Below, piece after piece: positions 1-5,174 of a stretch of 5,174 nt of DNA. The first letter of the stretch is position 1, and each line of letters starts with the position of its first letter. The stretch is from Cyclobacteriaceae bacterium. GTDB taxonomy: Bacteria > Bacteroidota > Bacteroidia > Cytophagales > Cyclobacteriaceae. Under the pieces are notes generated by a model. That model made no database searches and was not told the DNA's origin. It saw only the letters and a list, made by a program, of their open reading frames with translations. The DNA lies in NCBI GenBank assembly GCA_025455225.1, contig JALOMY010000227.1:1-5174 (forward strand), in the 5' to 3' direction. Made by a program: the position numbers and the translations under genes.

Positions 1-173
1 TCGGCTGCAAATAATTCAGGATCGATGGTGAGGCGTTCCAATAAAGCGGCCGACACCGAATTGCATCCATACAAGGCCGGATGCCCGGGTAAATTCCAAC
101 GCCCGCCATAACGCTTAGCCCCTTCACCACTGACATCACAAAACTCTGTTCGCGCCAATCGGTAAATGATCAT
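1..173 (-). CDS. RES-domain toxin of an Xre-RES toxin-antitoxin pair (5' part only)
   Basis: The start ATG lies at 173-171, inside an ATGA that overlaps the antitoxin stop, so translation is probably coupled. Fifty-seven codons are visible before the window edge; the C-terminal part of the gene is outside. The fragment opens with MIIYRLAR, then a GGRWN block (residues 23-27), then a P-x-LY segment with Tyr35 and an AALLE segment with Glu46. This order (early Arg, GGRWN, Tyr, Glu about ten residues later) is the N-terminal half of the RES domain (RES for conserved Arg, Glu, Ser). The conserved Ser would lie beyond the edge. Family knowledge: RES toxins fold like ADP-ribosyltransferases; several, such as mycobacterial MbcT, destroy NAD+, and Sphingobium ParT modifies Prs. 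Which reaction applies here cannot be read from the fragment. The family assignment is firm because of the motif order and the Xre/DUF2384 partner directly upstream. Confidence 0.9.
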   Translation of the reverse strand, partial: MIIYRLARTEFCDVSGEGAKRYGGRWNLPGHPALYGCNSVSAALLERLTIDPELFAA

Positions 174-652
174 ACCGCAATGCCATGCTGCAACCGCATG
201 ATTTCGGTTTTGAGAAGGATAACGCCTTCGGTAACATCGATTAAATCAATTGGCTTAATGTTTCCAATACTAAAGAGGGGACGATCCATCCACCTGCGAA
301 AGCCATCTTCTCCGAAGTATTCAATACCCATGGCATAAAGCTCAGCCAGTGCGTACATTTTTTCGGATTGCACCACATCAAAAACGGCAGTTCGCTGAAT
401 TGTTTTGGACGATACCGCCAACGCAGAAGCAAGAGTTTCGTTATCAAGACCGGTAACTTCTTTTAAACGATCAAACGATTTTTTACGCAACCCTTTACGA
501 AACGTATCAACCCGGCTTAAAGGCTCATTTACTTTGACGGGCTCTAAATCTAAAATCTGGTGAACCGCCAGTTGCTGAGCCTTTTCATAAGCAACTGCAG
601 GTTCATGCACTGAAGTGGTTGTCTTTTTCTGGTTAGATTTTCTCGCCTTCAT
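170..652 (-). CDS. Xre/MbcA/ParS-type antitoxin (DUF2384 family)
   Basis: Complete 160-residue antitoxin. Residues 1-20 are basic and probably disordered. Residues about 54-92 form a Xre-like helix-turn-helix (TGLDNETLASALAVSSKTIQ at 67-86), the DNA-binding part expected to repress its own operon. Residues about 97-158 are the MbcA/ParS/Xre antitoxin C-terminal domain: an Ala/Leu-rich helix, the FRRWMDRP block (118-125), a KPIDLIDVTEG block (133-143) and a final helix ending HGIAV. In this family the C-terminal tail blocks the active site of the RES toxin. The stop TGA (172-170) overlaps the toxin ATG by four bases, so antitoxin and toxin form one operon with the antitoxin first, the usual Xre-RES order. 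No Shine-Dalgarno sequence precedes ATG 652, which is normal for Bacteroidota. Two direct repeats of TTTGTCC (plus-strand sense) just upstream are a candidate operator. Length is usual for the family. Confidence 0.93.
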   Translation of the reverse strand: MKARKSNQKKTTTSVHEPAVAYEKAQQLAVHQILDLEPVKVNEPLSRVDTFRKGLRKKSFDRLKEVTGLDNETLASALAVSSKTIQRTAVFDVVQSEKMYALAELYAMGIEYFGEDGFRRWMDRPLFSIGNIKPIDLIDVTEGVILLKTEIMRLQHGIAV

Positions 653-662
653 GCTTCGGAAA

Positions 663-691
663 TTTGTCCACTAATATAACGTATTTTGTCC
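663..691. promoter_or_regulatory. Candidate antitoxin operator: two direct TTTGTCC repeats
   Basis: TTTGTCC occurs at 663-669 and again at 685-691, in the same orientation and exactly 22 bp apart, i.e. about two helical turns. The pair lies 11-39 bp upstream of the antitoxin start, where an autorepressing Xre-type protein would bind. This position and phasing are seen directly; operator function is inferred. I found no good Bacteroidota -33/-7 promoter pair (TTTG / TAnnTTTG) with correct spacing here, only a TATATTAG-like stretch between the repeats on the minus strand. Confidence 0.3.
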
Positions 692-714
692 GATCTATGT
701 TCCTCCTTTTTAAC

Positions 715-744
715 AATAAAAAAGGGCCGTAAAAACAGCCCTTT
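715..744 (-). terminator. Rho-independent terminator after the amidohydrolase gene
   Basis: A perfect 7-bp stem pairs AAAGGGC (721-727) with GCCCTTT (738-744) around a 10-nt loop. Read on the minus strand, the stem runs directly into TTTTTTATTG, a good U-tract, about 30 bases past the amidohydrolase stop. It separates the amidohydrolase transcript from the toxin-antitoxin operon downstream on the same strand. On the plus strand the stem is followed by the weaker CTTTCTT. Confidence 0.8.
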
Positions 745-773
745 CTTTCTTCTTCATTAATCAATAAATGGTA

Positions 774-2351
774 TTATTCCATTCCCGGTTGTTTGATTAC
801 GAAACCGGTTTTCGCTTTTTCATCGGCAACAATTTTCCGAACATCCGCGAGAAGTTTCTTTGCATCGTAAACAATACCGTCTTTCACGGTGTATTTAACG
901 CCACCAACCCGAATTGCTTGATTATCTTCCGATAGCTTGATGGCACCTGTTCCATACAGCACCTGAAGGTTCTCCAACGGATTCTGATCAACAATGACAA
1001 AATCTGCGAGTTTGCCAACCTCCACCGAACCTAAATCTTTTTCAACACCCAGCGCTTGTGCCCCATATAATGTTGCAGAACGTATTACTTCCAGCGGGTG
1101 AAAACCTGCCTCACGCAACAACTCCAGTTCACGGATGTAGGCAAAGCCATACAATTGGAAAATAAACCCGGAGTCGGAACCGGTAGTTACACGGCCACCA
1201 CGGTTCTTATACTCATTTACAAATTTCATCCACAACTGATAGTTTTCTTTCCACGCCACCTCTTGTTCAGTTCCCCACGCAAACCAATACGAGCCATGTG
1301 CTCTTCGGTTGGGCTGATAGAATGTCCACAACTGAGGAAGTGTATATTCCTCATGCCACTCGGCCCTTCGTGCCCGGTGAAGATCACGGCTGGCTTCATA
1401 GATATTAAAGGTGGGATCGAGTGTGAAATCCAGTTTCAACAGTTCATTCATTACGTTATTCCAATGTTCAGAATATGGAGGAGCTGCCTGCTTCCACAGC
1501 TTACCGGCATTTTCAAAACGGTGCTGTTCATTCTGATAATTATAATCCAGCGGGTAATCCTGGATGGTGCGATCCGTAAATAAGGCTTCGGGTAATCCGT
1601 ACCAATGTTCCATGCTGGTCAATCCAGCACGGGCTGATTTAACCACATTCCAGCGTGCCACATCCATCTGGGCATGGTGACACGCGGAGCGTAACCCCAG
1701 TTTTTTATTTTCTTCCAAAGCAGCTTGCATGATGTCGGGTGCAGCGCCAAAGAATTTGATGCCATCGGCACCCTTTGCTTTGTTGGCACGAACCCATTCA
1801 CGCGCCATTTCGGGTGTGCTGATCGGTTTCTCACTTCCTGCCCCGAAGGCTGTATAGGCATGGAGGCGTGGAGCGGTAATCAGATTTTTTGCGCTTTTTG
1901 CCCGTTGATCGAGCACCCAATCCAATCCATTACCGGCTGATGGATCGCGCACCGTAGTAATGCCGTGACCCATCCATAATTTAAATACATATTCAGCATT
2001 CGGAGCCTGGCTTCCACCAATATGGCCATGCATGTCAATAAAACCAGGCATCAGGTACATACCTTCGCAATTCAGTTCCTTACCCCCCGCCTCCAGTTTG
2101 GGCCTCCGGTCAGCGGAAATCGGCACACCGGGATATCCCACATTCACAATTCGCTCAATTCGGTTTTGACGAACGATAATATCCACTGGCCCGATGGGCG
2201 GTGCACCCGTACCATCAATCAGGGTAACACCCCGAATAATCAATTGCGGATAAGGGCCATCACCTTCCTTAATTTCAGGTGCTTTGGCAACCCGGTCCTG
2301 GGCATACGCTACCAAGCTTAGGAATGTGATCAGGTAAAAAATCTTCTTCAT
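774..2351 (-). CDS. Secreted amidohydrolase, imidazolonepropionase/prolidase-like (COG1228 type)
   Basis: Complete 525-residue metal-dependent hydrolase. A Sec signal peptide is visible (MKKIFYLITFLSLVAYA, likely cut after Ala17 before QD), so it should act in the periplasm or outside. The mature part shows the amidohydrolase layout: an N-terminal beta-sandwich strand (LIIRGVTLIDGTG, 37-49), the metal-binding HxH in MPGFIDMHGH (His108, His110), a candidate bridging Lys199 in DGIKFF, His225 or His226 in CHHA, His249 in SMEHW, and the catalytic Asp393 in TTGSDSGF. A C-terminal GKLADFVIVDQNPL segment (447-460) closes the beta-sandwich. This ligand set fits a binuclear enzyme that hydrolyses C-N bonds in amides, dipeptides or cyclic imides; the substrate cannot be deduced. 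It is longer than many relatives because of an aromatic-rich stretch of about 140 residues between His249 and Asp393. Start ATG 2351 places the signal peptide at the N-terminus; no Shine-Dalgarno is present. It is transcribed divergently from the ammonium transporter, with a terminator after the stop. Confidence 0.9.
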   Translation of the reverse strand: MKKIFYLITFLSLVAYAQDRVAKAPEIKEGDGPYPQLIIRGVTLIDGTGAPPIGPVDIIVRQNRIERIVNVGYPGVPISADRRPKLEAGGKELNCEGMYLMPGFIDMHGHIGGSQAPNAEYVFKLWMGHGITTVRDPSAGNGLDWVLDQRAKSAKNLITAPRLHAYTAFGAGSEKPISTPEMAREWVRANKAKGADGIKFFGAAPDIMQAALEENKKLGLRSACHHAQMDVARWNVVKSARAGLTSMEHWYGLPEALFTDRTIQDYPLDYNYQNEQHRFENAGKLWKQAAPPYSEHWNNVMNELLKLDFTLDPTFNIYEASRDLHRARRAEWHEEYTLPQLWTFYQPNRRAHGSYWFAWGTEQEVAWKENYQLWMKFVNEYKNRGGRVTTGSDSGFIFQLYGFAYIRELELLREAGFHPLEVIRSATLYGAQALGVEKDLGSVEVGKLADFVIVDQNPLENLQVLYGTGAIKLSEDNQAIRVGGVKYTVKDGIVYDAKKLLADVRKIVADEKAKTGFVIKQPGME

Positions 2352-2455
2352 AGGTTTTGGTTAAGGTCGATAAGCTAAACAAGTTCTGCGGAAAAGAAAA
2401 CGCCAGACAAGACCACTGGACAAGCAAACCCTTACATTTCGCTTGAGTCATCCTT

Positions 2456-2478
2456 TCTAAATAAAATCCAGATTTAGA
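2456..2478. repeat. Perfect 7-bp inverted repeat in the divergent promoter region
   Basis: TCTAAAT (2456-2462) and ATTTAGA (2472-2478) are exact reverse complements separated by 9 bp, so equivalent bases lie 16 bp apart. Such spacing suits a dimeric regulator. It lies about midway between the two divergent starts and could serve either gene. Chance occurrence in AT-rich DNA is quite possible. Confidence 0.3.
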
Positions 2479-2582
2479 TACAAAAAGCATTTTTTTTAAT
2501 CATTTGGTCCTATTTTAATCCATTTTCAACCGATTACGATAATTTTTTAGTTTGACTAGTTCATTTTTGACCCTGTTCTTAG

Positions 2583-2600
2583 GAAATTGACACAAATTTC
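2583..2600 (+). repeat. Short hairpin or operator-like inverted repeat in the amt leader
   Basis: GAAATT (2583-2588) and AATTTC (2595-2600) are perfect 6-bp inverted arms around GACACA, ending 15 bases before the amt ATG. It could be an operator half-site pair or a weak leader hairpin in the mRNA. It is AT-rich and short, so a functional role is unproven. Confidence 0.25.
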
Positions 2601-2615
2601 TGAACCACTACCCAT

Positions 2616-3932
2616 ATGAGTAAACCTAAAACGCGTTACATCATCATCTTTGGCCTGATCGTTTTTCTCCAGATCATTTCGTTAATGTCCTCCAGTCATA
2701 CGTTTCCACAAACCGGAATTGATCAGATTGACAAGTCGGATACAGCCTGGATGATTGTTGCTACAGCTTTCGTTTTATTCATGACTCCGGGGCTCTCCTT
2801 CTTCTATGGAGGAATGGTGAGCTATAAAAACGTAATCTCCACGATGCTGCAAAGCTTCATTGCATTAGGCGTTATCAGTCTATTATGGTACCTCGTAGGA
2901 TTTAGTCTCGCTTTTGGTGACAGTTATTACGGACTTATCGGTAACCCGGCAACGTTCTTCAGTTTCAATAATGTAGGACTCGCTCCGAATGAAAATTTCT
3001 CTGCCACTATACCCTTTCTGATTTTTGCCCTCTTCCAACTTAAGTTCGCCATCATCACACCTGCTTTGATTACAGGAAGCTTTGCAGAACGTGTTAAGTT
3101 CACTTCCTATCTCATTTTCATGTGCCTGTTTGCCTTATTCATTTACACTCCGCTTGCACACTGGACCTGGCACCCGGACGGATTTTTACGGAAATGGGGA
3201 GTGCTTGATTTTGCAGGTGGAACAGTTGTGCATATGTCGGCTGGTTTCGCTGCGCTGGCGGGTGCTTATGTTTTGGGCAAACGTGAAGTGAAAATCCATC
3301 AACCTGCCAACATTCCATTCATTATTCTGGGAACCGGTATGCTCTGGTTTGGATGGTTTGGATTCAACGCGGGTTCTGCCCTGGCGGCAGATGGACTTGC
3401 CGTACAGGCTTTTGCGACTACGAACATGGCCTCTGCTTCAGCGATGATAACCTGGGTAATGTTTGACGCCCTCGTTGGCCGTAAGATTTCAGCGATGGGC
3501 GCTTGCATCGGTGCCGTGGTTGGACTGGTGGCTATCACACCGGCAGCTGGTTTTGTTACCATAGGCCAAAGTGTATTTATCGGATTTGCTGCCGCCATTG
3601 TCAGTAACCTGGCTGTTTATTACAAACAACGTACGTCACTTGACGATACGCTGGATGTTTTTCCTTGCCACGGAGTTGGCGGCATTGTTGGAATGATTTT
3701 AACCGGTGTCTTTGCCAAAGATGTAGGGCTTATCTATGGAGAAACAACCACGTTTCTTTATCACCTGCTGGCCATGGTCATTGTAGGTGTATTTACATTC
3801 TTTGGCTCATTGCTGATTTTCAGAATCACTTCCTGGATTACCAAACTTCGGGTAACCAAGGAGGAAGAAAATATCGGGCTTGATATATCCCAGCACGCAG
3901 AAACACTGAGTGTGGTGCCCAGCAACAATTGA
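2616..3932 (+). CDS. amtB: Ammonium transporter, Amt/MEP/Rh family
   Basis: Complete 438-residue inner-membrane protein of the Amt family, which conducts ammonium through a twin-His pore as a trimer. The sequence shows the family start DTAWMIVATAFVLFMTPGLS (42-61), FFYGGMV (62-68), FQLKFAIITPALITGSFAER (140-159), and a W-rich segment with Trp185 before DFAGGTVVH. Expected functional residues are present: Asp198 (E. coli Asp160), the twin histidines His206 and His352 (His168, His318), Phe250 and Ser254 in FNAGS (Phe215, Ser219), and Trp185 (Trp148, allowing one inserted residue before the Asp). An N-terminal hydrophobic segment (8-24) may be a signal peptide, as in E. coli AmtB. About 11 helices fit the length. 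The cytoplasmic tail (415-438) keeps EEE and GLD but departs from the usual HGExAY PII-docking end. A stop codon at 2601-2603 in the same frame supports the ATG at 2616; no Shine-Dalgarno is seen. No glnK is adjacent. Confidence 0.97.
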   Translation: MSKPKTRYIIIFGLIVFLQIISLMSSSHTFPQTGIDQIDKSDTAWMIVATAFVLFMTPGLSFFYGGMVSYKNVISTMLQSFIALGVISLLWYLVGFSLAFGDSYYGLIGNPATFFSFNNVGLAPNENFSATIPFLIFALFQLKFAIITPALITGSFAERVKFTSYLIFMCLFALFIYTPLAHWTWHPDGFLRKWGVLDFAGGTVVHMSAGFAALAGAYVLGKREVKIHQPANIPFIILGTGMLWFGWFGFNAGSALAADGLAVQAFATTNMASASAMITWVMFDALVGRKISAMGACIGAVVGLVAITPAAGFVTIGQSVFIGFAAAIVSNLAVYYKQRTSLDDTLDVFPCHGVGGIVGMILTGVFAKDVGLIYGETTTFLYHLLAMVIVGVFTFFGSLLIFRITSWITKLRVTKEEENIGLDISQHAETLSVVPSNN

Positions 3933-3948
3933 TTCCCTCTCTTTCCAA

Positions 3949-4076
3949 GAGGCTGTCTCAATAGTTATAAAATACGTCATCGCGAGCGAAGCGTGGCGAT
4001 CCCCTAACGATTTCTGCAATCTAATTGGGGATTTCTCACTTCGTTCGAAATGACGTTGGACTTTTGAGACAGACTC
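3949..4076. repeat. Nested palindromic dispersed repeat, MITE/REP-like
   Basis: Two nested inverted repeats fold this segment into one long hairpin. Outer arms: GAGGCTGTCTCAATAGT (3949-3965) pairs with 4060-4076 at 15 of 17 positions. Inner arms: 3974-4004 pairs with 4027-4056 at about 23 of 30 aligned positions, each beginning ACGTCAT at the outside and ending ATCCCC at a 22-nt central loop. The inner sequence (CATCGCGAGCGAAGCG and its partner) is of the kind scattered through many bacterial genomes, whose false translation reads RHFERSEKS. Outer arms look like terminal inverted repeats of a miniature transposable element; no transposase is encoded and no clear target duplication is seen. 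The right arm extends into the stop codon of the helicase gene. Confidence 0.75.
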
Positions 4077-4085
4077 ATTTTTTTT
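3949..4085 (+). terminator. Likely amt terminator formed by the repeat plus a T8 tract
   Basis: The long hairpin of the repeat is followed on the plus strand by eight T residues (4078-4085) one base after the right arm, an arrangement that should end transcription arriving from amt, 16 bases past its stop. The stem is longer and less perfect than a classic intrinsic terminator. There is no equal T-tract on the minus side, so termination of the convergent helicase transcript is less certain. Confidence 0.45.
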
Positions 4086-5174
4086 CATTTACATGATAAA
4101 GGTATTTAGCCAATTCATGGTCTACGCTCTCCTGGTCATTCCACCAATTCCGGCTGTAGATTCGCAGGCTGGTCCAGTTTTTTTGTTTCAATAGTGCCGG
4201 CATGTAAACATGTGGATCTTTTGCTGTAAGTGCTTGCTGGAATAAACCATCATCAGTAAGAATTACACCAGCCGGAGCTGTAGATTGCATAACCGTAAGG
4301 TCTGCGAATGGCAAAATGCCGGTAACTAAATGAAGGTTGTATTGAGTATTCCTATCTTGTCTGGCAAGATGGGTGTTCAGATACCAATCTGAATTTTGGC
4401 GTACTGTAATTGGAGGTGAGGGAACAAATTTTCCGTTGGAAACATCACGCGCATAAGCAAGGTACTCGCGCAATAATTTCGGTCCTTCGTTTTTGATTCC
4501 TTCTGTGTGTAAATCTTCCGGCCAGATACTTGCCACGATAACAATACTTTCACGGGCACGCGTAATCGCCACGTTCAGCCGGTTTTCACCACCCGCAACA
4601 TTCAGGCTTCCAAACTGCATATTCAGTTTGCCTTTATCATCGCGAGCATATCCGATTGAAAATAAAATGATATCTCGTTCATCACCCTGAACATTTTCAA
4701 TGTTCTTCACAAATAAAGAAGACGGTAATGATATACCGCGTTCAAGTGCCATTCGTTCGAGTACATCCTGAATCAAAACTTGCTGAGGCATGTTAAAGCT
4801 TACAATCCCAATCTCCTTATCCGGGGAGTCAGCCAGAAACTGAAATACCAATTCAGTTACCTGTTCAGCTTCCGGATAATTGCATTGATTCTCCCATCTT
4901 CCATCAATCTTATGGTAATGAATTGCCGGACGATTTTGTTCCATGGCCTTTTTATCCGGCAGTAACCGAAGTTTTCCCGAATAGAAATGATGGTTGGAAA
5001 AATCGATTAGCTCAAGGCGCTTGCTTCGGTAATGCCCCTGAAGATTTACGTTTTGGAGATACTTTCCACATAATTCTAAAAGTGAATCGGATTCCAGTTC
5101 GGGTTCTTCGGAGTCTTCTTCCCAACGGGCCTGGTAAAGTTCAAACGGACGAAGTTGTTTATCATCACCTGCAA
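4075..5174 (-). CDS. Superfamily 1 DNA/RNA helicase, C-terminal part, with Vsr-like nuclease tail
   Basis: The frame is open from the right edge (first full codon 5172-5170) to TGA at 4077-4075, giving 365 residues of a larger protein; Walker A and B lie outside. Visible SF1 helicase motifs: GDDKQLRP (2-9, motif III), GHYRSKRLELIDFSNHHFY (about 52-70, motif IV region), VQGDERDIILFS (161-172, motif V) and NRLNVAITRAR (197-207, motif VI with the arginine finger). This is the AAA_11/AAA_12 type seen in DUF4011/DUF3320 helicases. The last 100 residues (TG-ILPFADLTV at about 284-294, ILTDDG at 304-309, NWTSLRIYSRNWWND near the end) resemble the MTES_1575/Vsr-like PD-(D/E)xK nuclease, but the acidic residue normally in ExDG appears replaced. 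Role: nucleic-acid unwinding, perhaps genome defence or repair. An internal ATG at 4944 is not the start, since helicase motifs precede it. The stop codon is provided by the adjoining repeat, so the native C-terminus may have been altered. Confidence 0.88.
   Translation of the reverse strand, partial: AGDDKQLRPFELYQARWEEDSEEPELESDSLLELCGKYLQNVNLQGHYRSKRLELIDFSNHHFYSGKLRLLPDKKAMEQNRPAIHYHKIDGRWENQCNYPEAEQVTELVFQFLADSPDKEIGIVSFNMPQQVLIQDVLERMALERGISLPSSLFVKNIENVQGDERDIILFSIGYARDDKGKLNMQFGSLNVAGGENRLNVAITRARESIVIVASIWPEDLHTEGIKNEGPKLLREYLAYARDVSNGKFVPSPPITVRQNSDWYLNTHLARQDRNTQYNLHLVTGILPFADLTVMQSTAPAGVILTDDGLFQQALTAKDPHVYMPALLKQKNWTSLRIYSRNWWNDQESVDHELAKYLYHVNEKK

Larger units (their letters stand above)
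2352..2615. promoter_or_regulatory. Divergent intergenic region between amidohydrolase and amt
   Basis: This 264-bp AT-rich gap must carry both outward promoters. On the plus strand TTAGTTTG (2547-2554) matches the Bacteroidota -7 consensus TAnnTTTG at all but one fixed base, with a T-rich stretch about 20 bp upstream (2523-2526) as a poor -33 element; this is a weak candidate for the amt promoter. No acceptable pair was found for the amidohydrolase. Other structure: GACAAG repeated at 2406-2411 and 2419-2424, a perfect 7-bp inverted repeat (TCTAAAT 2456-2462 / ATTTAGA 2472-2478), a T8 tract at 2490-2497, and a 6-bp inverted repeat near the amt start. No small gene is supported. Confidence 0.4.

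Noticed and set aside
701..711. Purine-rich AAAAAGGAGGA on the minus strand as a ribosome binding site
   Set aside because: It is about 49 bases from the antitoxin ATG, with no start codon at a useful distance, and Bacteroidota rarely use such sites.
1098..1583. 161-codon plus-strand open frame
   Set aside because: It lies wholly antisense to the amidohydrolase, whose signal peptide and active-site motifs are intact; composition is not protein-like and no family is recognisable.
2275..2490. 71-codon minus-strand frame across the amidohydrolase start
   Set aside because: It overlaps the signal peptide region in another frame and matches no recognisable protein.
3299..3598. 99-codon minus-strand frame inside amt
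   Set aside because: Low-complexity Ala/Pro-rich shadow of the transmembrane coding sequence; no independent support.
3936..3952. Small hairpin CCTCT/AGAGG just after amt as its terminator
   Set aside because: The stem has only 5 bp and no T-tract follows; the larger repeat hairpin with T8 is a better candidate.
3807..4088. 93-codon minus-strand frame containing RHFERSEKS and RHASLAMT
   Set aside because: It is the false translation of the palindromic repeat and then runs antisense into the end of amt; such peptides recur wherever this repeat type occurs.
4075..4944. ATG at 4944 as start of a 289-residue protein
   Set aside because: The same frame is open to the window edge and encodes helicase motif III and the HYRS region upstream, so this is an internal Met.

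Overview
The window reads as a piece of a Bacteroidota chromosome, most likely Cytophagales-like (an inference, not proven). The start codons of the three genes whose starts are visible and not overlapped (Xre antitoxin, amidohydrolase, ammonium transporter) have no convincing Shine-Dalgarno sequence. The leaders are AT-rich. A REP/MITE-like dispersed repeat of a type common in such genomes sits between two genes. No rRNA, tRNA, CRISPR array or transposase gene is visible.

Layout. Positions 1-652 (minus strand) hold a type II toxin-antitoxin operon of the Xre-RES class: a complete antitoxin followed, with a 4-nt ATGA overlap, by the first 57 codons of a RES-domain toxin that runs off the left edge. 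After a short gap with a rho-independent terminator, 774-2351 (minus) encodes a secreted metal-dependent amidohydrolase of the imidazolonepropionase/prolidase-like type. A 264-bp divergent intergenic region separates it from 2616-3932 (plus), a complete Amt-family ammonium transporter with its main pore residues intact, an altered PII-docking tail and no glnK beside it. Next comes a roughly 130-bp nested inverted repeat (3949-4076) that doubles as a likely terminator. From 4075 to the right edge (minus) is the C-terminal part of a superfamily 1 helicase that ends in what looks like a Vsr/MTES_1575-like nuclease fold.

How the genes fit together. The toxin and antitoxin form a clear functional unit. 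The amidohydrolase and the transporter are separate housekeeping or nutrient-acquisition genes, transcribed divergently. The helicase converges on the transporter, with the repeat between them. The ends of the window (NAD+-targeting toxin system, helicase-nuclease) have an accessory or defence flavour, but the middle is ordinary metabolism, so a defence island is only a weak inference. I do not see a demonstrably new system. The most unusual points are the repeat that supplies the helicase stop codon and the apparently degenerate nuclease active site of that helicase.
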